Of a stretch of 64,000 bases of DNA, positions 32,020 through 41,498 are shown piece by piece. The position numbers and the translations under genes were made by a program. Origin of the DNA: Candidatus Solirubrobacter pratensis (GTDB taxonomy: Bacteria > Actinomycetota > Thermoleophilia > Solirubrobacterales > Solirubrobacteraceae); the NCBI RefSeq assembly GCF_000425945.1, contig NZ_AUEK01000013.1:62001-126000 (forward strand), given 5' to 3'. The notes beneath the pieces are model-generated. The model saw nothing but the letters and a program-made list of their open reading frames with translations. It was not told where the DNA came from and did not search any database. Numbering within the stretch: the stretch's first letter is position 1; each line of letters begins with the position of its first letter.

Positions 32020-32565
32020 ATGAGCACGCTCACGCCGCACGCGATCCAGACCGTCCCGCACGAGGTGCACCGGCTGGCGATCCCCGTCAACGCCTCGTTC
32101 GACGACTTCCGCGCCCGCTACGAGGCGGCTGTCCCGCGGCTGGACGCGGAGCGCTTCAAGGCGCTGATGGCCGAGGGCGCCGGCTGGGACGCGGTCCTGC
32201 GCGCGACGGCCGAGAACGCGCCGCACGACTTCATCGTCTACTGGAGCTTCGACGACGGGCTCCTCCGCCTCGCCGGCGACCGCTGGCGCTGCGTCGAGTA
32301 CCTGATGGGCAACCACACGATCGCCGAGCGGATGTACCGCCACGACCCCGCGATCCTGCTCTATGCGCCGCTGCGCACCGCGATCTACGTCGACGCCGGC
32401 GGCACGACGCGGTTCACGATCGACCAGCCGAGCACGCGCTTCGGCAGCTTCGGCACGCCGGAGATCGCTGAGGTCGGCCTCGAGCTCGACCGCAAGGTCG
32501 CCACGCTGCTCGAGCTCCTCGGCGCCCCGGTCCCGCCCGGGCTCACGCGGCCCCGGCATCCTTGA
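32020..32565 (+). CDS. DUF302-domain protein
   Basis: The 181-residue protein has a strong RBS (AGGAGG, 5 nt) and matches DUF302: EVHRLAIPVNASFDDFRARYEAAVPRL at the start and LYAPLRTAIYVDAGGTTRFTIDQPS, then EIAEVGLELDRKVATLLELLGAPVP at the end. Family structure resembles small alpha/beta ligand-binding domains, and the function is unknown. It ends 8 bp from the opposing flavin reductase gene. Confidence 0.8.
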   Translation: MSTLTPHAIQTVPHEVHRLAIPVNASFDDFRARYEAAVPRLDAERFKALMAEGAGWDAVLRATAENAPHDFIVYWSFDDGLLRLAGDRWRCVEYLMGNHTIAERMYRHDPAILLYAPLRTAIYVDAGGTTRFTIDQPSTRFGSFGTPEIAEVGLELDRKVATLLELLGAPVPPGLTRPRHP

Positions 32566-32573
32566 GGCGCTCG

Positions 32574-33062
32574 TCACGCCTCGTGGCCGGCGTCGATGCG
32601 CTTGGCCCGGTGGAACGTGAACTCGCCCTCGCCGGTCCCGGCATGCGCGGCGACGGGCTCGAGCAGGAAGACGTCGTGATCGCCGGCGTCCGCGCGCCAG
32701 ATCACGCGCCCCACGAACCAGTTCTCGCACTCGTCGAGGATCGGCACCCCGCCGGGGCCCTCGTGCCACGCACAGCGCGCGAACTTGTCGACCTCGTCGG
32801 TGGTCTCACCGCCGAACAGCTCGGCCAGCTCGCCGGCATCGGCCGGGACGCAATGGACGCCGAGCGCGCCGGCGTCGCGCCCGCGCCGGAACGTGCGGTT
32901 GCGATGCGACAGGCAGACCGCGAAGCGCGGCGGGTCGATGCTCGTCTGCGTCGCGAAGCCGACCAGGCAGCCGAGCGGCTCCCGGCCCGCCCGCGCGGTG
33001 ACGATGAACATCGGGTACTCGAGGTCGCCGACCAGGGAGTGGAACGCGCGCTCGGCCTCCAT
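32574..33062 (-). CDS. Flavin reductase-like domain protein
   Basis: The 162-residue split-barrel protein fits the flavin reductase family: YPMFIVTARAGREPLGCLVGFATQTSIDPPRFAVCLSHRNRT, then FCxx-free VHCVPADAGELAELFGGE, and ENWFVGRVIWRADAGDHDVFLLEPV. Family members give reduced FMN to monooxygenases. The ATG at 33062 has a TACCGT box 6 nt upstream, indicating a leaderless transcript. The neighbouring cupredoxin is probably not in its operon. Confidence 0.86.
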   Translation of the reverse strand: MEAERAFHSLVGDLEYPMFIVTARAGREPLGCLVGFATQTSIDPPRFAVCLSHRNRTFRRGRDAGALGVHCVPADAGELAELFGGETTDEVDKFARCAWHEGPGGVPILDECENWFVGRVIWRADAGDHDVFLLEPVAAHAGTGEGEFTFHRAKRIDAGHEA

Positions 33063-33068
33063 AGCGCG

Positions 33069-33074
33069 ACGGTA
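33069..33074 (-). promoter_or_regulatory. -10 box of leaderless flavin reductase gene
   Basis: TACCGT on the minus strand ends 6 nt before the ATG at 33062. Confidence 0.5.
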
Positions 33075-33091
33075 CCCGCAGATCGCGGCGG

Positions 33092-33433
33092 CTAGCGGCG
33101 CACGCGGATCGTCATCCGCATCTCCTCGTGGAGCGTGCACACGATCCGGTAGATACCGGCGACGGTGAGCTTGCGCTTGAACGAGTAGTCCGTCGACGCC
33201 GGCTCCGAACGGAAGCGCTTGACGCCCTTGGGGCCCGACTTGAGCTTCACGTCGTGCACGTCGCCGGCCTCGTCGAAGCCGGGCCAGCGCCACGTGATCG
33301 TGGTGCCGCGATCGACGGTCACGGTCTTGGGCGAGTAGTAGGTGTCGCCGAGCTCGATCGTCCTGCCCTTGGTCGCGGCCGTCGCCGGCGCCGCGCTCAA
33401 GAGCACGGCGCCGGCGACGAGGACCCCCCTCAT
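33092..33433 (-). CDS. Secreted cupredoxin (plastocyanin-like)
   Basis: A signal peptide (GVLVAGAVLLSAAPATAA) precedes a single blue-copper fold. The four type-1 ligands are visible: His in DVHDV, Cys in IVCTLH, His in TLHEE and Met in EEMRM. It should carry electrons outside the membrane. The ATG overlaps the stop of the multicopper oxidase/beta-helix gene (ATGA), so the two are coexpressed. Confidence 0.9.
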   Translation of the reverse strand: MRGVLVAGAVLLSAAPATAATKGRTIELGDTYYSPKTVTVDRGTTITWRWPGFDEAGDVHDVKLKSGPKGVKRFRSEPASTDYSFKRKLTVAGIYRIVCTLHEEMRMTIRVRR

Positions 33434-35368
33434 CCGAAGACCTCCAGCGGCGTGAAGCCGGGCTTGGCCGGGTGCGGGTGCTTGTGCCAGGCCTTCAGGG
33501 CGTTCTCGCCGATCCAGCTGACCATCGTGTCCTGGACCGGCTTGCTGAAGGCGTTCGCGCCGCCGCAGCCGCCCGCGAACGTCGACTGATCGGCCGGGAA
33601 CGTCGACGTGACGCCGGCGAGCGGGAAGCAGTTGCCGCTGCCATTGCCGTCGTAGCTGATGTCGACGCCGTTGACGTCGGTGCCGCCGAGCCCGAACTGG
33701 TTGTTCTGGACCACGTTGCGTTCGAGGCTCTTGGCCTGCGGGTTCTTCTGGAGCAGGATCCCCTCGATCGCCCCGACGCCGGTCAGGAAGTTGCCGTAGA
33801 TGCGGTTGTTCTCGACCCGGTTGCCGCGCCCCCGAGCAGCAGCACGCCGGTGCCGACGGGCGCCAGCGCGGCGGTGCCCTCCTTGCGCACGGCGAACGGC
33901 GGCTTGCCCTGGTGGAAGTCGAAGTTGTTCCAGAAGATGTCGTTGTCGATGATCTCGTTGTCCTCGGGCGGCGGGTACTTCTCGGAGTCCAGCGCGTTCG
34001 GGACGATGCCGAGGGCGTTGTTGTAGAAGCGGCTCTTGGTGATCGTCACGTAGCGCATGTTCGTCGCGCTGAAGCCGATCGGGCTCCCCCACCCGTCGAC
34101 GTTGGAGACGATCGTGCGCACCGGCTTGGCCTGCGGCGGCGTCTGCCCGATGTAGAACGCGCCGTCGTTGACGTAGTACGCCTCTGAGTTGACCATCCGC
34201 CCGCCGATGGTGTTGAACGCGTACAGGCCATAGACGCCGGTGTGACGCGCCACCAGGTGGTTCATGGTGTAGCCGTGGAGGTTGGTGAAGAAGAACCCGT
34301 TGGCGACGTAGTCGCGCGCCATGAAGCCGTTGACCGTGACCTCGTCGGCGTCGTTGACGAAGATTGCCGTTCTGCATCTTCCCCGCGCCCGCAGCACGAC
34401 CTTCTCCGGATGCGCTGGGTTGCCCACGAGCGTGAGGGCCCCATCGCCGGGTTGTCGATGAACGCTCCCGCCGGATCCATCCAGCGGTGACCGTGGATGT
34501 GGAACGTGTGGAAGTTGGAGTCCATGCCGAACGCGTTGATCTCCACGTCCTCGCCCGCGCGGGCGCGCAGCGTCGGCGTGTTGCCGGCGTAGGCGCGGCC
34601 GTTGAAGCAGTGGAAGTTGCCGTCCAGGCGCGTGATCGGCGGCGGCAGCTGGTGCGCGAACAGCGTGTAGGTGCGATCCGGCCACCGCACACCCTTGGGT
34701 CGCACGATGATCGCGCCGAAGAGCCCGCGGAAGGTGTTGACCGTGTGATTGGGCCCGTGGTCGTGGTACGGCCACGCTCCGGCCGACTCCGGCACGCACT
34801 CCCACTGGTAGGTGAACGACTCGCCGGGCGCGATGAACCCGCCGGCGCGCGTGAACTCCCCCATGTAGGCGCCGTCGTACTCCGGGTTGTACTTGACGCC
34901 GTGCGGGTGCATGGTGACCGCCTGCGTGAGCCTGCGGTCGGCATTGCGGAAGTGCACCACCAGCACGTCGCCGACCTCGGCGACCAGCCGCGGACCGGGG
35001 ATGGCCGCCGGTCCGGCGTAGCCGGCGAAGCCGGGCGTCATCTCGCGGTAGACGTAGGCGGTGAAGGCGTTGCGGCTGCTGAACGTGCGGTTGTGCCACT
35101 CGTCGCGGCGCCTCGGCGTGATCGCCCAGTCGACCGTCTCGGCCTGGATCCAGTACTCGCGCCGGATGCCGCCGGGAGCGGACTGCAGCTGCGGGATCTG
35201 CTGCGCCGCCGCGGCGCGCGGTCGAGGCACCCTGGCGGCGGCCGCATCGGCGCGGTCGAGCCCGCCGGGGCTCGAGACCTCGACGTCCTCGCCGCCGATC
35301 GTGCACAGCAGCGCGGCGCCGCCGGCCAATCCGAAGAAGGATCGGCGCGTGGTGAGTGTGCCGATCAT
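33430..35368 (-). pseudogene. Multicopper oxidase joined to parallel beta-helix domain, several frameshifts
   Basis: The ATG at 35368 starts a Tat signal (TTRRSFFGLAGGAALL) and multicopper oxidase domains with copper motifs MHPHGVKYN, WPYHDHGPNH and HTFHIHGHRW. The final HCH motif of the family is missing. Around 34455 the frame changes and a right-handed beta-helix follows (ALTLVGNPAHPEKVVLRA, then VNGFMARDYVANGFFF, NNALGIVPNALDSEKYPPPEDNEIIDNDIFWNN). A further change near 33828 leads into RGNRVENNRIYGNFLTGV. Four one-base events (missing C near 34455, missing G near 34383, extra T near 34365, missing C near 33828) restore exactly 647 codons. Whether this is a real fusion, two fused halves or assembly error is open. 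It ends in the ATGA overlap with the cupredoxin. Confidence 0.72.
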
Positions 35369-35384
35369 GAGCGGCGCGGAGCGT

Positions 35385-35430
35385 AGTACGCACGTACTTC
35401 CCTCGCAAGTACGTACGTACTGGTTACGAT
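35385..35430. promoter_or_regulatory. TetR operator and -10 box between tetR and oxidase gene
   Basis: 15-bp arms (35385-35399 and 35407-35421) built from GTACGTAC-like sequence have one mismatch and a 7-nt spacer. TACGAT (35425-35430) lies 6 nt before the GTG of tetR. The operator sits between the divergent genes and would block both promoters. Confidence 0.65.
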
Positions 35431-35436
35431 GACGCC

Positions 35437-36006
35437 GTGTCGAGGGCCGAGGCCTCGAAGCGCGTCCGCGAGGCGATCGTCGCGGCGACCGTCAGGATCG
35501 TCGCGCGCGAGGGCGTCGCCGCCGTGACGCACCGCCGGCTGGCGATGGAGGCGCACGTCTCGCTGTCGTCGACCACGTGGCACTTCGCGGCCAAGGCCGA
35601 CATCCTCGAGGCGGCGCTGCGCTGGACCGCCGCGCACGAGATCGCGCGGCTCGGGCAGATCGCCGACCTCCTCGGCGGCTCGGCGTTCGATCCCGCCGCC
35701 TGGGCCGGCGAGCTCGCCGACTGGCTCGTCGAGCAGGTCACGGCCGAGCGCGAGACGACGATCGCGCTCTACCGCCTGCAGATCGAGCTGCTCGGCTCCC
35801 CAGGCGCGCGGGAGGTGCACCGCGAGTGGGGACGCGGCCTTCACGCACTGGCCGATCGCGTCCTGGAGGGAGCGCCGGAGGTCGACGTCCGGCTCGTCGT
35901 CGCCGCGCTCGACGGCCTGCGCATGAGCGTGCTCAACTCGGGCGAGGGCGATGCCGAGTGGCTCCGCGCGGCGGTGCGCCGGCAGCTCCAGGCCCTCCTC
36001 GGCTGA
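35437..36006 (+). CDS. TetR-family regulator
   Basis: The 189-residue protein has an N-terminal helix-turn-helix (VAREGVAAVTHRRLAMEAHVSLSSTTWHFAAKADILEAAL) and a helical ligand domain. The GTG follows a -10 box by 6 nt, so its message is probably leaderless. It is divergent from the copper oxidase/beta-helix and cupredoxin genes across a strong palindromic operator, so it likely represses them and itself. Inducer unknown; copper or a phenolic is a guess. Confidence 0.9.
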   Translation: MSRAEASKRVREAIVAATVRIVAREGVAAVTHRRLAMEAHVSLSSTTWHFAAKADILEAALRWTAAHEIARLGQIADLLGGSAFDPAAWAGELADWLVEQVTAERETTIALYRLQIELLGSPGAREVHREWGRGLHALADRVLEGAPEVDVRLVVAALDGLRMSVLNSGEGDAEWLRAAVRRQLQALLG

Positions 36007-36012
36007 CCGCCG

Positions 36013-38478
36013 TCAAGCGCCGTCGACGGGGATGTCGAGCCGCAGCGACGTCCCGCTCCCGGGCGGGCTCTCGACCTCCATGCTGCCGCCGAGCGTCTCG
36101 ACGCGGTCCCTGAGGCCGACGAGCCCCGATCCACGGCCGGGCCGCGCGCCGCCGCTCCCGTCGTCGCGCACCTCGATCCGCAGCACGCCATCGTCGAGGT
36201 GCGCGCGCACGTACGCGTTGCGCGCGCCCGAGTGCTTGATCACGTTGGTCAGCGCCTCGCTGATCGCGAAGTAGGCGTTGGCCTCGATCGCCGGCGGCAG
36301 CCGCTGCGGGTCCACGTCGACGATGACCGGGAGCGAGAGCTGCGAGACGAGCAGGTCGATCGCCGCGCGCAGACCGCCGTGGGTGAGCGAGACGGGATGG
36401 ATGCCCTGCGCCAGCTCGCGCAGCTGGGCGTTGGCCTGCTCGGCCTGCTCGAGCGCATCCTCCACGAACGGCTCAACGCCGTCGTGGCCCCGGTCGAGCG
36501 CCCGGCGGGCCATCTTCAGCGCCACCACGGTGTGCACGAGGCGCTGCTGCGCGCCGTCGTGCAGGTCGCGCACCACGCGCCGGCGCTCGTCGTCGGCGGC
36601 ATCCACGATGCGCGCCCGCGAGGCGGCGAGCTGGGCGCGGCTGTCGGCGTTGGCGACGGTGGTCGCGACCAGCTCGGTGAACTGCGCGATGCGGGTCTCC
36701 GCATCGGGCGTCGGCCGGCCCCCGTGGGTCCAGGCGGCGAGCATGGCGCCCCACACGCGGCCCTCGACGACGATCGGCGCGGCGACCGCCGAGCCGAAGT
36801 CGAGCTCACTCGCGTGCGAGGCGACGGAGATCGGAGCGTCGTCGTAGCTGTCCTGCCGGGAGGCGCGCCGCGTGCGCAGCACGGCGGCCGTGACGCTATC
36901 GGCCTCATGCGGGGCGCGCGTGCCGATCTCAGGCCCGACGCCCTCCTCGTCCTTGGCGACGATCCTCGCCGTGCCGTCGGGCTCGTAGCGGACGAGCGAC
37001 GTCGCGTCCGCGCCCAGCAGCCTGCCCACTTCGTCGCAGACCGCGGCGAACACGTCCTCCGGCGACACGCCGCGCGCGACGAGCGTGGCGACGCGCCGTA
37101 GCGCGGCCTGCTCCTCGGCCAGCACGCGCAGCTCGTCGCGGCTGCGCTCGACCGCCCGCTGCGCCGCGCGCAGGTCCGCCTCGGCGCGCTTGCGATCGGT
37201 GATGTCCTTGGCCACGCCGTAGCTCACCCCCTCGCGCAGCATCGGCCGCGAGCTCCACTGCAGCCAGCGCACCGTGCCGTCGGCGGTCACGTAGCGGTTC
37301 TCGAACTCCAGCAGCTGGTCGCCGCGGGCGAGCTTGCGCGCCACCTCGCGGGTGGCGGCCCGGTCGTCCGGGTGCACGAACTCCACGTAGGGCCGCGACA
37401 GCAGCTCGCGGCTGGAATATCCGAGCGCGCGCTCGAAGGCGGGGTTCACGCGCTTGAAGTAGCCGTCGACGCCGGAGATGCTGAGCAGGTCGAGCGAGAG
37501 GTTGAAGACGCGCTCGAAGTCGCGCTCGGCCCGGCGCCGCCGCATGCTGGCGCGCCCGACGAGGACCATCAGCAGCGCCGCCGCGATCGGCCAGGCGAGC
37601 GCGACCCAGGGAACGAGCGTCTGGAACCCCGAGGGCGGCTCGCTTCCCACGTCCACCCGCCAGCGGCGGGCGAGCGCCGCGAAGGTCTGGCTGGACGCGG
37701 GGGCCGTGTCGAGCCCGCCCTCGAGCCGCTGACCGTCGAGGCTGATCGCCACGCGCCGCGGGTCGTCCGCGAGCGCCGCCGTGAGCCAGCCGCGCGGCAC
37801 GAACAGCGCTAGAACCCCGTTGTCGCCGGGATCGCGGCCGAAGCGGGCGGCCTGCAGCAGGTAGAAGCCAGGCTCGCTTCCGAGCGACCCGGGACCGCTC
37901 GCGGTGACGGCGAAGACGTTCGCCCGGTCGCGGATCGCCGCGGCCAGCGCCGGCCACTCCGACACGTCCACCCCCTGCCGCAGCTCCGGACGGGTCCGGC
38001 TCGTGTAGGTCGCCGGCAGGTAAGTGGGCGCGGCGGGAGCCGGCTCGGCATGGCCCGTTCGGGTAAGTCGCGTGATCGGCGCGCCGAGCCGGCGCTCGTA
38101 CGCCGCCCGCTCCGCATGCGGCACCGTCTCCACCCACAGGGCGTCGACCAGGCCGACGCTTCCGGCCGTGCTCCCCGCCAGCCGGGCGAAGGCCTCCTCG
38201 CTCGGCGCCTGCTCGCCTCCGAGCACGCTCGCGAGGCCCGCGAGATAGGCCCTGGCGCGGCCCAGCACGCCGTCGATCTGCACGCTCTCGACCTGCGCGC
38301 GGCGCGCCGCGGCGGCCGCTCGATCCTGGCGGATCACGGCGGCCGAGATCACATATCCGGCGACGCCCAGTAGTACGATCAGAGCCGGGAGCGCAAGCCG
38401 GGCCGGGCTGGCGGAGCGAAACCACGAGCGTAGGAACACTCGCGGTCCATCGTGACGCAGAACGTAGCCGATTACCAC
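36013..38478 (-). CDS. CHASE-PAS-GAF sensor histidine kinase
   Basis: The protein has a TM helix (LALPALIVLLGVAGYVISAAVI), an extracytoplasmic CHASE-type domain (VDALWVETVPHAERAAYERRLGAPI), a second TM helix (WVALAWPIAAALLMVLVG), then a PAS domain (FNLSLDLLSISGVDGYFKRVNPAF), a GAF domain (DVFAAVCDEVGRLLGADATSLVRYEPDG), a HisKA_3 site (RRVVRDLHDGAQQRLV) and a HATPase (AYFAISEALTNVIKHS, VRDDGSGG). It is therefore a NarL-type two-component kinase of about 821 residues. GTG at 38478 was chosen; GTG at 38439 is also possible. No response regulator is nearby. It is divergent from a sugar-binding lipoprotein gene, a possible ligand partner. Confidence 0.88.
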   Translation of the reverse strand: MVIGYVLRHDGPRVFLRSWFRSASPARLALPALIVLLGVAGYVISAAVIRQDRAAAAARRAQVESVQIDGVLGRARAYLAGLASVLGGEQAPSEEAFARLAGSTAGSVGLVDALWVETVPHAERAAYERRLGAPITRLTRTGHAEPAPAAPTYLPATYTSRTRPELRQGVDVSEWPALAAAIRDRANVFAVTASGPGSLGSEPGFYLLQAARFGRDPGDNGVLALFVPRGWLTAALADDPRRVAISLDGQRLEGGLDTAPASSQTFAALARRWRVDVGSEPPSGFQTLVPWVALAWPIAAALLMVLVGRASMRRRRAERDFERVFNLSLDLLSISGVDGYFKRVNPAFERALGYSSRELLSRPYVEFVHPDDRAATREVARKLARGDQLLEFENRYVTADGTVRWLQWSSRPMLREGVSYGVAKDITDRKRAEADLRAAQRAVERSRDELRVLAEEQAALRRVATLVARGVSPEDVFAAVCDEVGRLLGADATSLVRYEPDGTARIVAKDEEGVGPEIGTRAPHEADSVTAAVLRTRRASRQDSYDDAPISVASHASELDFGSAVAAPIVVEGRVWGAMLAAWTHGGRPTPDAETRIAQFTELVATTVANADSRAQLAASRARIVDAADDERRRVVRDLHDGAQQRLVHTVVALKMARRALDRGHDGVEPFVEDALEQAEQANAQLRELAQGIHPVSLTHGGLRAAIDLLVSQLSLPVIVDVDPQRLPPAIEANAYFAISEALTNVIKHSGARNAYVRAHLDDGVLRIEVRDDGSGGARPGRGSGLVGLRDRVETLGGSMEVESPPGSGTSLRLDIPVDGA

Positions 38479-38496
38479 ATCCGCCCCCGTCGCAGG

Positions 38497-39489
38497 ATGC
38501 CCCGAGCAACCGCCCTTGTCGTCGGCCTGCTCGCGCTCGTCGCGACCGGCTGCGGCCACGCCAACATGACCCGCGGCGACAGCGTCGCGGCGGTCATCAA
38601 GGGGGTGGAGAACCCGTTCTTCGCGGCGATGAGCGACGGCTTGTCCGATGCCGCCAGGCGCTATCGCACGCCGCTGAGGCTCGAGGCCGCCGCGAGCCTC
38701 CAGGACACGGCGGGCCAGGCCGCCAAGCTCGAGGCGCTGGCGGCCGATCGCGCGGCCTGCTACGTCGTCAACCCGATCACCCAGACGAACCTCATCCCCG
38801 CGCTCTCACACGTCGCCAAGGGCGCGCCGATCGTCAACATCGACTCGCCGATCGGCTTGGGGCCGGCCGCGGCGGTGGGCGTCAAGATCACCAGCTACAT
38901 CGGGACCGACAACATCGCCGCCGGGCGCCTCGGGGCCGACGCGATGGCGGCGCTCGTCCGTGCCGGCGGCAAGGTCGACGTGATCGCGGGCATCCCGGGC
39001 GACGCCACCAGCGCCGCCCGCATCGAGGGGTTCGACCGCGGCGCCCGCGAGCGCTTCGTCGTCGGCGAGACCGTCGCGGCGGACTTCAGCCGCGAGAAGG
39101 CGATGCTCGCGGCCGCGGACCTGCTGCGCTCGGAGCGGTCGATCAAGGGCTTCTTCGCGGTCAACGACGAGATGGCGCTCGGCGTCGCCGATGCCGTCCG
39201 CGACGCCGGCCGCAGGGGCCGGGTGGCGGTCGTCGGGGTCGACGGCATCAGCAAGGCGCTCGAGGCGGTCAAGTCCGGTGAGCTGTCGGCGACGGTCGCC
39301 CAGTACCCCTACACGATCGGGCAGCTCGGCGTGGAGGCGTGCCTCGCCGCGGTCGAGGGCAAGCGGGTTCCCGCCAAGCTGGACGCGCCGATCGAGCTCG
39401 TGACCCCGGAGAACGTCGCGAAGGCGCAGGCGCACTTCCCCAAGCCGCCGGAGCCGTACCGCAGCCCGCTCGCCCAGGCGTCTCAGTAG
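38497..39489 (+). CDS. Sugar-binding lipoprotein, type-1 periplasmic-binding family
   Basis: The 330-residue product starts with a lipoprotein signal (TALVVGLLALVATGCGHA; Cys after ATG). The mature part is an RbsB-like fold: VAAVIKGVENPFFAAMSDGLSDAAR, CYVVNPITQTNLIPALSHVA, FFAVNDEMALGVADAVRDAGRRG. There is no permease or ATPase next to it, so it may serve the transporter at 54113-56991, another locus, or the adjacent CHASE kinase as a ligand sensor. ATG 38497 is preferred; GTG-type starts upstream would overlap the kinase. Confidence 0.85.
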   Translation: MPRATALVVGLLALVATGCGHANMTRGDSVAAVIKGVENPFFAAMSDGLSDAARRYRTPLRLEAAASLQDTAGQAAKLEALAADRAACYVVNPITQTNLIPALSHVAKGAPIVNIDSPIGLGPAAAVGVKITSYIGTDNIAAGRLGADAMAALVRAGGKVDVIAGIPGDATSAARIEGFDRGARERFVVGETVAADFSREKAMLAAADLLRSERSIKGFFAVNDEMALGVADAVRDAGRRGRVAVVGVDGISKALEAVKSGELSATVAQYPYTIGQLGVEACLAAVEGKRVPAKLDAPIELVTPENVAKAQAHFPKPPEPYRSPLAQASQ

Positions 39490-39606
39490 CGGGCACCGGC
39501 GACCTGCCGGCCGGCGGACCGAGCGCGGCGCCCGGCGAGCCAAATGATCACGCACGAGCCCGAGGGGGTGCCGGACCCGCGGCAGCCGGCCGGCGCCGAC
39601 GGGTGC

Positions 39607-40485
39607 TCAGGCCACTGCCAGCAGGTCGGCGCGTTGGGCGACGAGCACGTCGCGCAGCGACACCGGCGCTCGTCCGGTGAGCCGCTCGAACGCGGGATCG
39701 ACCACGTCGAAGTATCCCAGCCGGACGGCGCGGCCGTACGCCGTGAGCCGCCACGCGAACGGCATCGGCGTGCCGATGCCCATGAGGACCCAGTTGAGCA
39801 TCGCGTCGTTGAGCTGGAGGACCTTCACCGGCTTGCGGCTCAGGTCGGAGTAGAGCTCGGCCAGGTCGCTCGCCGACAGCGCCTGTGGGCCGGTGATCTC
39901 GTAGGTCCTGCCGGCGTGGCCGCCGGTCGTGAGCGTGACGGCGGCCGCCTCGGCGCAGTCCCTGCGCGAGATGGGGACGAGCCGCCCGCGGCCGTTGTTC
40001 GTGACCAGCTGGCCGTTCTGGACCGCCGTCGCGGCGGGCGGCAGCACCAGCTCGGCGAAGCTCCCGAACCGCAGCAGCGTCCACGCCAGCCCGCTCTGCT
40101 GCAGCAAGGTCTCGGTCTTGCCCGGCTCCCAGGCGTTCGCGCCGGTCGGGTTGTCGGCCACCGGGTTGACGATCGACGTGAACACCACGTGGCCGACCCC
40201 GGCCGCGGCCGCCGCGTCGATGGCGGCCCCGTGCTGGCGAACTCGGCGACCGATGGCGTCGGTGCTGATCAGGAGCATCCGGTCGCCGCCCGCGAAGGCG
40301 TCGCGCAGCGAAGCCGGATCGTCGAAGTCGCCGTAGCGGACGTCGACGCCGGTGGCGCGCAACCGGCGCAATGCCTCCGGACGGCGGGTGACGAGGATGA
40401 GCTGCTCCGGCGCGAGGCGCTCCAGCAGTTGTTCTGCGACGAGGCGGCCGAGATGGCCCGCCGCTCCTGTGACGATGACGTTCAT
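39607..40485 (-). CDS. NmrA/QorB-like NAD(P)H-binding reductase
   Basis: The 292-residue Rossmann protein begins VTGAAGHLGRLVAEQLLERL, with a later GHVVFTSIVNPVADNP and WTLLRFGSFAELVLP. This is the atypical SDR group of NmrA and quinone reductase QorB (no YxxxK site). It may reduce quinones or act as a redox sensor. An ACGGGAG site precedes the ATG. Nothing recognisable lies in 39490-39606. Confidence 0.87.
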   Translation of the reverse strand: MNVIVTGAAGHLGRLVAEQLLERLAPEQLILVTRRPEALRRLRATGVDVRYGDFDDPASLRDAFAGGDRMLLISTDAIGRRVRQHGAAIDAAAAAGVGHVVFTSIVNPVADNPTGANAWEPGKTETLLQQSGLAWTLLRFGSFAELVLPPAATAVQNGQLVTNNGRGRLVPISRRDCAEAAAVTLTTGGHAGRTYEITGPQALSASDLAELYSDLSRKPVKVLQLNDAMLNWVLMGIGTPMPFAWRLTAYGRAVRLGYFDVVDPAFERLTGRAPVSLRDVLVAQRADLLAVA

Positions 40486-40601
40486 GGGCTCCCGTTGGAA
40501 CCTAGGGAGCCCGCGAGCGCAACAAGACCGACCCGAAGCGATGGGCCTACCGTACGAGAGGCCAGCCGAATCCAGGGGGTATGGGCCGTTAGATCTGGAC
40601 C

Positions 40602-41438
40602 GTGCCCTTCGCGAGGAACGGATCCATCACCCTTCACTGGGAGAGCTTCGGCGCCGGCCCGGCCCTGCTGCTGCTGGCTGGCCAGGGAATGACGATCGAC
40701 GGATGGTGGGCGACGATCCCCGTCCTGGCCCGCTCGTTCCGGGTGATCGCCTTTGACAACCGCGACACCGGCCGCAGCAGCCGCGTGCGCTGGCGCTACT
40801 CCGCGGCGCAGATGGCCGAGGACGCCGCCGCGGTCCTCGACGCCGCCGGCGAGCGGCGCGCCCACGTGTACGGAATCTCGATGGGCAGCCTGGTGGCGCA
40901 GGAACTGGCCCTCCGGCATCCCGACCGCGTCGAGGCCCTCGTCCTCGGCGCCAGCTCCGCCGGCGGGTACGCCGCCTACAAGCCCTCACCGTCCTCGCTT
41001 GCGCAGACCTTCCTGGTCCGCGCGGGTGCCATGGGCGCGGAAGAGGCGGAGTGGGCGGCCGTCCCCTACACCTACGCCGAGCGCACCCGCCGGCACCACC
41101 TGGACCGCATCGGCGCCGACATCGCCCACCGCGTGAGCTCACCCCCCGAGCCGCTCGTCTACCTGCGCCAGGCGGCCGCCGTGGCGGCGCACGACGCCTA
41201 TCAGCGGCTCAACCGCCTCTCCGCCCCGACGCTCGTCGTCCACGGCGAGCAGGATGTCTTCGTGCCGCCCGTCAACGCGCTGGTGCTGGCGGAGAAGATC
41301 CCCGCCGCCCAGCTGCAGCTGTGGCCGAACGCCGCGCACATGTACACGATCGACGAGCCCAAGGCCGATCAGGAGATCGCACAGTTCCTCCTGGGCCAGT
41401 CCGTCGTCGAGCCCATGCGCAACCTCGCCGCCGCCTGA
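40602..41438 (+). CDS. Alpha/beta hydrolase
   Basis: The 278-residue protein has the oxyanion segment LLLLAGQG, FDNRDTGRSS, the nucleophile elbow YGISMGSLVA, an Asp in VVHGEQDVFVP and a His in NAAHMYTIDEP. This is the 3-oxoadipate enol-lactonase/haloalkane dehalogenase-like subgroup with a helical lid. The GTG start is the only one that fits the first strand. Neighbours give no pathway hint. Confidence 0.88.
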   Translation: MPFARNGSITLHWESFGAGPALLLLAGQGMTIDGWWATIPVLARSFRVIAFDNRDTGRSSRVRWRYSAAQMAEDAAAVLDAAGERRAHVYGISMGSLVAQELALRHPDRVEALVLGASSAGGYAAYKPSPSSLAQTFLVRAGAMGAEEAEWAAVPYTYAERTRRHHLDRIGADIAHRVSSPPEPLVYLRQAAAVAAHDAYQRLNRLSAPTLVVHGEQDVFVPPVNALVLAEKIPAAQLQLWPNAAHMYTIDEPKADQEIAQFLLGQSVVEPMRNLAAA

Positions 41439-41464
41439 TCGACGGCTCCGGCACGACCACGATC

Positions 41465-41498
41465 GGCGAGCGGCTCGCCCGAGGGCGCCCCGGCGCCC
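41465..41498. terminator. Tandem hairpins downstream of hydrolase gene
   Basis: GGCGAG-CGG-CTCGCC (41465-41479) and GGGCGCC-CC-GGCGCCC (41483-41498) are adjacent perfect stems. They lie between convergent genes. The rest up to 41623 holds no recognisable gene. Confidence 0.5.
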
